Origin: Apostichopus japonicus
Lineage: Eukaryota > Echinodermata > Holothuroidea > Aspidochirotida > Stichopodidae
Direction: 5' to 3'
Length of the DNA: 64,000 nucleotides
Assembly: GCF_037975245.1 (NCBI RefSeq)
Contig: NC_092565.1
Coordinates: forward strand, 5,715,999-5,779,998
The notes beneath the pieces are model-generated. The model ran no database searches, was not told the DNA's origin, and worked only from the letters and a program-made list of their open reading frames with translations. Shown here piece by piece: positions 26,718 through 36,632 of this stretch. The position numbers were made by a program, and so were the translations under genes. How positions within the stretch are numbered: the first letter of the stretch is position 1; each line of letters starts with the position of its first letter.

Positions 26718-27792
26718 ATACAGTCCAACCTTCTTTATTCCAATACTAATCCCATGTTTAAAAAATACTGTATTTGGAACTTATTTCTTCTTGTAGAACA
26801 GTTATCCAAAGTGGTATTTTGTGTACATATTAATAATATTTAATATTAATAATAATTTAAGAAAAACATCTCACTAAATATATCAGCTTCCTTCGTACGC
26901 ATTCTTTTGTTGATGTTAACACTATTAGTGTCTCCTATGGATTTTTTTTTTACAAAGTTTGTCTTTTATCAGGAAGTACTTGTACTGACAGAGAATAATA
27001 GATAACAAACAAAGAGGAAATATTCATTTAATAAGGTTAGTTTTCATAACTCATACACCCAGTTCAACACCCCAAAATAAAACACAGGTAGAGACATTAA
27101 TAAAAGTTGGGTCACATAAGGAATGTAAATACCAATTTGGATCACATAAAGAATGCAGATACACCAATGATATCTAGTAGTGGAGATATAAGCTAGCAGT
27201 GGAGATTCAAACTGAGCAATTTACAAAGTTAACTTGTCCAAGAACATACACCTGCAAAGGTCATTCATTGACTCTCCACTTTTTGTCAACAGGACTTCAA
27301 TTAACAAGCGTTTGAAAAAACCTGGTGAGTATGTTATAATTCTAATTTGTCTTTTTTTAACGATCCTTTAATACATGCACATATTTCTTGAACAGGTCTC
27401 TTCTACTTAGTAGCCCCCTCCCACCACATACACAAATACATGTCCATTATAAATGTATCAGAAATTCATTTGGTCTATGTGTGTCATGTGCATATGGTTG
27501 TATGCTGAATCTCCTACCTACTATTCATTTAGCTGTATATTTTAAATATGTCCTATATGTCCTAAACCAAAAAATATGTAGACTATAATGGGACAAATTT
27601 TAAATTAGAACTATGCAGTTGTTAAGGGACAAGTTCAAAGTTCATTGTAGATCCATTCCATCTTAGAAGAGATGAGATGCCATGGATTGCCATCTTGTCT
27701 TATGTTTTAATCGTAATAGATGCTAAGATCCCATAACAAGGGAGTTTTTTAGGCAAGTTTCATTCGTTTCTGTTTTTCTCGACAGGAAAGAT

Positions 27793-27870
27793 ATGATTGA
27801 TAAAGATGGCTACCTTCAAGGTATGCAAGGAATTAAGATGACTAATGAAGCAATCCATGACAGAATGAAG
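27793..27870 (+). CDS. Unknown coiled-coil gene, coding exon 1
   Basis: Acceptor CTCGACAG| at 27785/27786 and donor AAG|GTGAGA. It encodes 26 residues starting MIDKDGYLQGMQGIKMTNEA. The start is the first ATG in the only stop-free frame of this exon. Confidence 0.6.
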
Positions 27871-30800
27871 GTGAGATGACAAAACTATTAATTAATGGAT
27901 CATCCAACTGTTAATTTGAGTATAGTTTCATTAGTTTAATGTAAGTTTAACTGATTAGTTCAAGGGCTTCCCTAACATTGTTGGTGTTAAATATCATTAG
28001 ATGCAATGTTACATTTCAACTAACATGCAACATCATGTAACATGTTGAAAATTTCAAGTTTCATTGCTTACACTACATTTCGTGTTTAATAGAATGCTGA
28101 GTGAAACTACCCACTGCTGTACGTGATGAAACATTTGGTGTTTAATCCGCAAGCTCCAGCTCATTCATTGTGGCTTAAATTTCAACTCCTACCCAGAGCC
28201 CAACAAAGAGAGTAAGTGACGTCTGCTCCTGTAACGCGACAATAGCATAAGAGACGGTGGTAGGAACAGACCTTATGGGGAAAAAGTTAACACATCATTT
28301 AATGAAAGTGAAAATATTCCCCATCTTGGTGGGGTGGAATTCATTTCCCCTGTGGGTTGTACAACAAAAGAAAAATCTGTAAGCAATGATTATTAATGCA
28401 TCTTTGCGTGATTGATTACTAATCCATCTTTGTGTGATTGATTACTAATCCATGTTTGCGTGATTGATTATTAATCCATCTTTCTGCTTAGACGTTGAAG
28501 GACAGCGTAGTAAATTCAGAGGATTCCGTGAAGAGACTGGTAGCAGAGATCAAGATGCTAGGTCAAAGGGTCGTTGAATCTCATAAAGCCATACAGATGG
28601 AGGAAGAGCCAGGTACATTTTCAAGTTTCTTCCATTTGGGTTTGGTACGTTGAGAGTACAAGATGGATAGGATGCTCCCATTGTATAATATTATTGGTAG
28701 CAGTATGCTGGAGACAATGGGTTGTCGGACTATTGTTTGCGAGAGGGTCACAGATATGGTCATGTGCGAAGAAGGTTGGAATGAATTTCAAAACTAACCA
28801 ATGAGTACAAAGATTTTACTTCGCTGCTAAATAAACCTGAGCGCGTTTAGCAGGAGTGTCAAGCATAAATCAGGGACGTTTAAATTTGGTAAGAATGTTC
28901 TATTTATGGTAGTTCGCAAGCGAAGATGTTACCTAACTTATATGGAATTGATACCCAGTTTTTGTATTGAATGAGTGCAGTTGTTAAATTTGTTGTCCCC
29001 GCCAACCCCACCCCACCCCCGGAAAGAATTATCCCTAACTGTGATGAAATATCACTTAGTAATATTCAGTCTTACCGAAGGCGAGGGAGTACAACAGAGT
29101 TGAGGAGAGTGGAATATTCCGAACGTTAAAGTATACATCAAGTTTATTTCCTTCATCCTCAGATTTAGTGTAAAGTATTGTTTTTGGTTAACTCTGTTGC
29201 TCCATTTACCCGAGCGAATCTTGCTAAGAAATTGACTGACTTTCTACACAAGTGCAAAGATATTGGGCTTTTTTTTTTTCTCCATTAACAGAAACTCTAG
29301 TATTATCATCAATATAATGATAAACAAAATGGAGAAACTTTCAGCACATGTAATCAAAATGGTAAACACTTACTTTTTGCCTCCACTCCACCCTCCACTT
29401 TAATATTCTGGCTCTGCTTTCTGATTATGGGTAGGTTGAGATGTAGTACATTTCTCCATTCGTGTTGTTGTCAGATAATGAAATGAGAATAAGAATTAAT
29501 AAAATTGTAAAAGAAATGTTTCCTTCCTCGACAGCATGACTTCATATCCGATACTTCTTCAGTATCTACCTAAATGACAAATGTAGGCTGAATTTAGGCA
29601 CAATAATGTTGTAGTCCACCAGAACAAGGTTAATTTGAGATTTTACACTCATACACTGCTGATCCAGTTTCAAGCTATTCACCATTAAAATATGCTTAAC
29701 CTCAGGTATGTTCCTTTAAAGGCTAACTTGATGATGGTATCAGCTCTTCTAGTACAGGCTTTAATGTTAATGTTAACCCATTGCTTTACATAAATTCTAA
29801 TAACTCACTTAACTAAAGCATGTTCCTTTAACTTGATATTAAAACAACAACACCCTTGCACCCATTGAATGAAAATTAAACACCATCTGTCTAAAAGTTG
29901 ACAAATTTGTACTACCACTGTAAACATGTCATTTGAGACAGGTAAAACTCTTTTTGTGATTTTGTGGTGGATCTGAGCTAAATGGTTAAAGTATTAGACT
30001 AAATAGTCTTGTCACTCTAAACCGATGAACCTCGGCAAATTAAAGTGTCGTTCCCGTAAAAAATAAAAGTGGCGTAAAAAATCCAGACTGGCCTGATAGC
30101 ACTGTTTTTCAACGGTTCACAACAAATTAACTGAGGATTGTTTCTAGAGTCATCAATGGAAAGTCGTCTTTCCATTGTAATATACTGTAGCTTGTAAATA
30201 TATTGCAACTCAAACACTTTTGGCCTTCATGTTGTAATATATTTTTTTATTTTTTGTTACATTTTATAATATTCTGTAACTACTGTAGTTGATACAACAA
30301 TACTAGACAGTTTACTAGTAAATGGGTTATAAATGATTTTTTTTGTTGTTGACATTTCTGACATTACATAAGTTAGGGAAATCATTAAATGTTCTTACAT
30401 CTCTGTCTGTGGCACTGACCCCCTCCCACCAAGAAAGTGATACTCCCCCACCCCCTCCCATCACCCAAAGCAATCTGTGTTCGCCCTTAAAATTATTGGC
30501 TATCGTTGACTCATTCGAGTCTTCAAATGTAACATGCATGATCTACACTTTATGCAGAGTACTTTTGTCTACATGGCTTGTGTATTACTATCTAGTAATT
30601 TTCTTTCATACTCTTTTTTTGACAGAAACACCTATGGTGTCCACCACGGAACAGCTCCCTGAGAGACCTCCAGAAGACTTACATTTGGAAGAGACTTTGA
30701 AAGATAACGTAACATCAGACAGAGACAATAAATTGGAATCCCAAGCCCCTGTAGCCGATAGTCTCATTATGGACATGAAAGCCTCCATCTCATCTCCGAG

Positions 30801-31053
30801 TAAAGTACGGTCTAACTCAGAACAGATCAGGAAAGGCTTACCAGACGATAACCTCCTGAAGGCAGAAGAAGACAGAGGGATTAGAAATAGGACTAAAGTT
30901 GAAGAATCGGAAAGTGATTCGATCCAGCTAGTCCTGCCTGTCTCGAACTTTCAGGATCACAAACTTTTTGAGCCACTGATGTTGCAGCTTCTTAAAAGAT
31001 ATATGTATATATATTATATATATATATATGCAAGCTTTTCTACTTTTGTATGA
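27793..31053 (+). CDS. Unknown protein with a helical/coiled-coil segment (208 aa; 3 coding exons)
   Basis: I do not recognise this gene. Coding exons are 27793-27870 (ATG start), 28492-28612 and 30626-31053 (TGA). Splice sites are canonical and phases agree (0, then 1), giving 208 aa. Residues about 10-60 look amphipathic and helical (MTNEAIHDRMK, then SVKRLVAEIKMLGQRVV), suggesting a coiled coil. Residues 68-180 are acidic, polar and probably disordered, with possible phosphorylation sites (SISSPSKVRSNS, EESESDS). The last about 20 residues are read from a TA microsatellite (tyrosine and isoleucine-rich), so the C-terminus is odd. The exon opening at 27786 has seven nucleotides before the ATG that can be read in frame, so an upstream coding exon is possible. 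Candidate spliced exons at 24316-24420, 25716-25813 and 27293-27324 could not be joined without stops and may be 5' UTR. Confidence 0.6.
28399..28482 (+). repeat. 26-bp tandem repeat at an intron end
   Basis: Just over three copies of a 26-bp unit (ATCTTTGCGTGATTGATTAC, then TAATCC) end about 10 bp before the acceptor of coding exon 2. The units differ by one or two bases. Confidence 0.85.
28492..28612 (+). CDS. Unknown coiled-coil gene, coding exon 2
   Basis: Acceptor CTGCTTAG|ACG and donor CCAG|GTACA. It encodes 40 residues of predicted helix (VKRLVAEIKMLGQRVVESHK) ending in EEEP. A 26-bp tandem repeat abuts the acceptor. Confidence 0.68.
30626..31053 (+). CDS. Unknown coiled-coil gene, terminal coding exon
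   Basis: Acceptor TTTTTTTGACAG|AA, then 141 residues to TGA at 31051-31053. The body is acidic and low in hydrophobics until VLPVSNFQDHKLFEPLMLQL, after which it runs into a TA repeat. The open frame also extends upstream of the acceptor into the intron, which is probably not coding. Confidence 0.65.
30995..31030. repeat. TA microsatellite within the terminal exon
   Basis: An ATATATGTATATATATTATA-type run inside the last coding exon of the unknown gene. It is translated as Tyr/Ile repeats. Confidence 0.9.
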
Positions 31054-32090
31054 CCATGTGTGTAAATATTGAAGCACTAAGGATATGCAGTTTTTTGAAA
31101 GGTCAATTGAGGTCATCAGTGGCCAAAATACATAAAACCTTGTAGTCAAGTTTAGTGAACATCTGTAGCATCGGTAAAATGTCATAGTTAGGTGGTAGCT
31201 CCCCCTCACTGAGCATTACACTTTGAGCAGTTCTGTTAAGAGGTCAAATGTAAATTGGAGTCATCAGCTGCCAAAAGCCTGAAATTCTTGTCGACATATT
31301 TAGCTTCAAAATCAAAGCTGTGATTATCCACATGCTCAGAAATGTACAAGAACTGAATGTTCTATGAAGAGGGCAAAGGTCACTTAGGGTCAAATTCTGA
31401 CCACCTCGATAACTCCAAAAGTTAAGGTCGGATGAATAGCACACCTGGTATGATGGTGCCCCCACTGTGAGTTCTCCATTGCAATCATTTCCTTTTGGTG
31501 AACATAATTTGGTCAACTTCAGTTTTAGTTTGTGAAGTGGCTCAAGGTACAGATAGGTCTGAAGTAACCTTGAACAATGCATAAACAGTCAATCAGGTAA
31601 ATGATATCTGCTTCAGAAGTGATAATCATGTGTTGGATGATCTTGAAACACACCTCAAGTGATCCCTGGCAGTTGTCACTAGTTGAGTCTCAAGGGGGTA
31701 AACAGGCTGTCTGAAAAGTTGCCTTCTTCTGTGTAGTCTATATATACTAGATGGCTCTGGTATTAAAAATATTTTAGTGTATTGAAGGGGTAGGTTGGTG
31801 GCAGAGCTGATTTGCTAACTCAAAATGTCCATTTGCTCATACATATTCAACATCCATGGGTCTATATTTCACATAAAAGGAAGACTGTTCTTTCTGGATT
31901 TAATCCATTTGTGGCCATAAAATGTGCTGTAAAAACGTCATCAGTGACTGAATAGGTTGATTTCCAAAGAGTATTGACATATTGTGGTTATTTTTTTTTA
32001 CTTGTAAGCTGCAAAACAAGATGTGAAAAATCGGCGGCAAGTTTTTTTTTTTACTTGAGCTTTCACTGGAAGAATAAAAAGAAGAGCATG
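31054..32090. other. Intergenic repeat-rich DNA after the unknown gene
   Basis: The first 600 bp carry diverged repeats with GGTCAATTGAGGTCATCAGT-like wording. A candidate polyadenylation signal AATAAA for the upstream gene lies at 32073-32078, about 1 kb after its stop. No further gene seen. Confidence 0.5.
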
Positions 32091-32160
32091 AGCTGAAATT
32101 GAACCAGGAACCTTGTGATGCCTATTTTTTTTTATCTACCATTAGACCATAAGGTGAGAT
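32090..32160 (-). repeat. tRNA-like SINE head
   Basis: The minus strand reads CACCTTATGGTCTAATGGTA, an A-box-like block, and then GGTTCCTGGTTCAATTTCAG with a B-box-like GGTTCAATTTC. Poly-T interrupts the anticodon arm, so it is a SINE-type or decayed tRNA relative, not a working tRNA. Confidence 0.6.
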
Positions 32161-32244
32161 GCTACAGGAAGATGCATTTCAAATATTTAAAGATCTAGTT
32201 GTTGGGACTTGGGTGTTTTATAAAATATTTTCTCCTCCTCTGAG

Positions 32245-32435
32245 CCTTGTCAGGGTGAGGGGTAGTAGCCAACTCGCTTCACCTGCTTGGGAACCTTGTC
32301 AGGGAGAGGGGCGGCGGACAGCTTGAGTACCGCTTGGGAACCTTGTTAGATAGAGGGAGGCTGCGCAGCTCGCATGCCGCTTGGGAACCTTGTCAGGGGG
32401 AGGGGTGCCGGCGAACTCCTTTTACAGAATTCACT
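32245..32435 (+). repeat. 47-49 bp minisatellite, four copies
   Basis: CCTTGTCAGGG (TTAGATA in one copy) followed by a G-rich, CAGCTCG-like block and CCGCTTGGGAA starts at 32245, 32294, 32341 and 32388. It is locally GC-rich against the AT-rich background. Confidence 0.85.
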
Positions 32436-32444
32436 CACTCACCC

Positions 32445-32520
32445 ACCCAGGGCTTGAACCGAGCTGCTCAGTATCACCGCAGACGGAACTACCCATTACA
32501 CCATTTTGGTTCCCAATGAA
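32445..32520 (-). repeat. tRNA-like SINE head
   Basis: The minus strand reads AAATGGTGTAATGGGTAGTT (A-box-like) followed by CAGCTCGGTTCAAGCCCTGG (B box GGTTCAAGCCC). The internal promoter spacing is tRNA-like, but the cloverleaf arms do not all pair, so I call it tRNA-derived repeat. Confidence 0.6.
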
Positions 32521-32584
32521 ATAACCTTCGTTTCTTACCTTTATACTTCCACCTGCTTCAAAGAACAGAAAAGTAAAAGGCTCT

Positions 32585-33466
32585 GGTGGGGTCTTGAACT
32601 CATGACAGTGTGTTTGTCTGTCTCTCTTAGTGCAGAGCACTAACCACTGCGCCACAGCAACTGTTGAGAAATAATGCTCGTTTCTAATATTTCAACTTCA
32701 GAATGGATGGAGGAAATGGCAAAAGATCAAAATGTTCTCTGGGTTTTGAACTCATGACAGTGTGTTTGTCTGTCTCTCTCAGTCCAAAGCACTAACCACT
32801 GCGCCACAGCAACTGTTGAGAAATAATGCTCGTTTCTAATATTTCAACTTCAGAATGGATGGAGGAAATGGCAAAAGATCAAAATGTTCTCTGGGTTTTG
32901 AACTCATGACAGTGTGTTTGTCAGTCTCTCTCAGTCCAGAGCACTAACCACTGCGCCACAGCAACTGTTGAGAAATAATGCTCGTTTCTAATATTTCAAC
33001 CTCAGAATGGATGGAGGAAATTGCAAAAGATCAAAACGTTGTCTGGGGATCGAACTCATGACAGTGTGTTTGTCTGTCTCTCTCAGTCCAGAGCACTAAC
33101 CACTGCGCCACAGCAACTGTTGAGAAATAATGCTCGTTTCTAATATTTCAACCTCAGAATGGATGGAGGAAATTGCAAAAGATCAAAACGTTGTCTGGGG
33201 ATCGAACTCATGACAGTGTGTTTGTCTGTCTCTCTCAGTCCAGAGCACTAACCACTGCGCCACAGCAACTGTTGAGAAATAATGCTCGTTTCTAATATTT
33301 CAACCTCAGAATGGATGGAGGAAATTGCAAAAGATCAAAACGTTGTCTGGGGATCGAACTCATGACAGTGTGTTTGTCTGTCTCTCTCAGTCCAAAGCAC
33401 TAACCACTGCGCCACATCAACACTTGAGAAATAATGCTCGTTTCTAATATTTCAACCTCAGAATGG
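32585..33466 (-). repeat. 152-bp tandem array of tRNA-derived SINE units, six copies
   Basis: GAACTCATGACAGTGTGTTT starts at 32596, 32748, 32900, 33052, 33204 and 33356, an exact 152-bp step. Read on the minus strand each unit carries an A-box-like TGTGGCGCAGTGGTTAGTGC and a B-box-like GAGTTCGATCCCC, as in a tRNA head. The rest of the unit is TCTCAACAGTTGC on one side and a CAATTTCCTCCATCCATTCT-type body on the other. Copies are nearly identical, and late copies share substitutions, which indicates recent expansion by unequal crossing-over. Confidence 0.93.
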
Positions 33467-33469
33467 AAG

Positions 33470-35470
33470 TTTGGAATTGGGTGTTGTGTGGGGGCGTGTA
33501 GGGCGGCAAAAAATCTGATTTATGAAAAAAATAGAAATCATATAGACAAAAAGCCTTTCTCGGTCAAATAATTACACGAAATTGGTGTACAACAAAGACA
33601 AGAGTGTCTTCTACTTCACGTCTAAGTTTAATGTCGATGGGTGTTTCAGAGAGGACAAGAGAGGGGCTGAAAAGAGGGGGTTTTCCAAATTGTGCACTTA
33701 TAAAGAACACGTATTTCTATCTTGTACTTTGGGACCACGTATCTCCCGAACGGAAGCAGATATGGACCTGGGAGTTGCAAATTTGGGCTCCTGAGCATCG
33801 ATTACTCCCGGTTACGTCATTTGGGCGAAATCGATTTGGGGTAAATTTTGGCAAACACAGGTTTGGAAAAAAACAGACAAAAATCAGGTTTTTTGCCTCC
33901 TACGCCCCCACACAACACCCAATTCCAAAATAAACTTCAGATTCGTAATCAGCGTGTCGCGAACTACCAGAAAAGATACACATTTATCGCTTTTGCGACA
34001 ACAATTTTTTTCACCTCGATCAAGAAAAATGAAGAGCGAAAAACTTTTACGACGAACAAAGGGCTTAAACCTTTTGTTGTCCCGAAAAGTTTTTCGCTTT
34101 TCTATTGTTCCTCTGAAGTTGCAAACAGAGCGAAAAAAGCCTTTCCCGGTCAGATAATTACACGAAATTGGTGTATAACAAAGACAAGGGTGTCTTCTAC
34201 TTCACGTCTAATTTTAATGTCGATGGGTGTTTCAGAGAGGACAAGAGAGGGGCTGAAAAGATGGGGTTTTCCAAATTGTGCACTTATAAAGAACACGTAT
34301 TTCTATCTTGTACTTTGGGACCACGTATCTCCCGAACGGAAGCAGATATGGACCTGGGAGTTGCAGATTTGGGCTCCTGAGCATCGATTACTCCCTATTA
34401 CGTCTTTTGGGCTAAATCTATTTTGGGTCAATTTTTATTTGCGCCAAAAATAGGTTTTTTGTCTGAAAAGTTAAAAAAGTACCTCTTTTTGGTACCCAAT
34501 TCCAAAATAAACTTCAGATTCGTAATCAGCGTGTCGCGAACTACCAGAAAAGATACACATTTATCGACTTTGCGACAACAATTTTTTTCACCTCAAACTT
34601 GAAAAAGTAAGACGGAAAAACTTTTACGACGAACAAAGGTTTAAAATCCTTTGTTGTCCCTCAAAGTTTTTCGCTTTTCTATTGTTCCTCTGAAAAGTTG
34701 CAAACTGAGCGAAATAAAAGGGCGCTCGACGCATCTTGCCAGTGATACGTGATTTCAAAGCAGTCAAATCAAACCTCTGTTTGTCATCTTGAGTTTAATC
34801 TTGACATTTAGGAATAAATGGGTCAAATTTTGGCAAAAATTTTGGCAAAAACTGCTTACGGTTTTTTTAGGTGAAAAAAACTTTTTGTCGCAAAGGCGAT
34901 AAATGTGTATCTTTTCTGGTAGTTCGCGACACGCTGATTACGAATCTGAAGTTTATTTTGGAATTGGGTGTTGTGTGTGGGCGTTGGTGGGAGGGGGAGA
35001 CAAAAAATCTGATTTATGAAGAAAATGGAAATCATATAGACAAAAAGCCTTTCTCGGTCAAATAATTACACGAAATTGGTGTATAACAAAGACAAGAGTG
35101 TCTTCTACTTCACGTTTAATTTTAATGTCGATGGGTGTTTCAGAGAGGACAAGAGAGGGGCTGAAAAGAGGGGGTTTTCCAAATTGTGCACTTATAAAGA
35201 ACACGTATTTCTATCTTGTACTTTGGGACCACGTATCTCCCGAACGGAAGCAGATATGGACCTGGGAGTTGCAGATTTGGGCTCCTGAGCATCGATTACT
35301 CCCTGTTACGTCTTTTGGGCTAAATCTATTTTGGGTCAATTTTTGGTCAGTTTTGGAAAAACTGCAAATCCGCTTCCCCCCCCCCTCACGCCCCCACAAA
35401 CCTTCTGTTGTCCCTAAAAGTTTTTCGGTCGTCTATTGTTCCTCTGAAGTTGCAAACTGAGCAAAAGAAG
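33470..35470. repeat. Triplicated fold-back repeat complex
   Basis: A block of about 310 bp is present three times in direct orientation (33544-33850, 34130-34440, 35038-35350). Blocks containing GAATTGGGTGTTGTGTG and GTAGTTCGCGACACGCTGAT appear in both orientations between and around them, for example 33473-33535 against 33876-33935, and 34500-34590 against 34860-34970. All frames across the copies are carried by near-identical DNA, so shared open frames are not evidence of coding. It is probably a composite or fold-back mobile element. Confidence 0.8.
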
Positions 35471-35929
35471 TGTCATTAGAGAGGACGCTCGAGGCATAAT
35501 GCCAGTGATACCTGATTTCAAAGTAGTCAAATCAAACCTATCTTGATTTTTGTTTTGTTTATAAGGTTCTAATTCTTGACAAAATTGTTCTACTGAAAGG
35601 TGGGCTGTGTTGTATTATGCATTACAAAACACATTACAGAATGTTTCAATAGGCTTAAAAGGTGTAGTAGACCTATTGTTTTAGTAACAAGGCCGTTCAA
35701 AGGGCAAAACGATTATTGAGAAATATCATCTAGCTTTCATATCGACTGCAATATCCTGTCTTGTCAAAACAATTTTTTGGGCAAACTAGTCTGTCAGATT
35801 ATTCATAACATCCTGTTATATATATACGATATATGGGGATGTTAAGCCAGGTCAACTTCAAGACACATTTTTAAGGACCAGACAAGTTCTCAAATCGCTC
35901 TCTGTTTTTTCTTCTACACACTAGAAATG

Positions 35930-35950
35930 AGAGAGAGAGAGAGACAAGAA
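35930..35950. repeat. GA microsatellite
   Basis: A short (GA)n tract within intergenic DNA. No nearby gene element is seen. Confidence 0.9.
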
Positions 35951-36259
35951 ATAAATACGGAAAGAAAAGGAATTTCAGGACTGCCTGTTTATTTTTCCAC
36001 TTCTTTTGGGACACGATATTGCAACGTTATTATATAAGCAAAAGTGCAAAGAACCACATGTGTGAATCGCATACATAAAAAGGCAGTTGCCATGGAGACA
36101 ATGAGTACACAATAGAAACCAGTGGTTCCTGCAATTATTGAACGTGCATTGAAAATTGTACAGAGCTTCGTGTACTGTGATAGAAACGCTTCACCCCTTC
36201 TGCAAAAAACGTGACGAGACGTCGCGATGTCGGAGTGTCCCCTCCCATGTTGTACCTAT

Positions 36260-36624
36260 CAAGGGCGTAGGAACCGGGGGCTGGGGGGCGCCAGCCCCCC
36301 AGTGAAAAATATGGGGGCGGAAGTATCGTTCCGCCCCCCCCCGCTCCGCAAGTCAGAAAACCTCTTTTTCATTTCCAAATGAGAAAAAAAATCTCATTTG
36401 AAGCACCAAATTGCATCTAAGGCCAGGTGAAAATGCAAAATTCTTTACAAAATGGAGTGGGTGTTGAAGTGTGCTATATTGCACCAAATTGCATCTGAGG
36501 CCACCTGGAAATGCAAAAAAATTCCAAAGGGGAGGGGGACACCCCCTCCCCTTAGACCCCTCCCCCAGGCCGGCCATCAGTCTTCAGCCCCCCCCCCACT
36601 CAAAAGTACCTTCCTACGCCACTG
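36260..36624. mobile_element. hAT-type MITE (365 bp) with perfect 8-bp target duplication
   Basis: Termini are CAAGGGCGTAGGAACC on the left and, read inward from the right, CAGTGGCGTAGGAAGG. Both flanks carry GTACCTAT (36252-36259 and 36625-36632), an exact 8-bp duplication as made by hAT transposases. The interior is GC-rich with C/G runs and no gene. Confidence 0.9.
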
Positions 36625-36632
36625 GTACCTAT

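Noticed and set aside
32090-33466. tRNA genes
   Set aside because: A and B boxes are present, but arms do not pair properly and the units are tandem or decayed; they are SINE-derived.
33848-34453. 201-codon frame across the fold-back repeat
   Set aside because: It runs through two copies of a non-coding repeat; parallel frames are equally open, which is expected of duplicated DNA.
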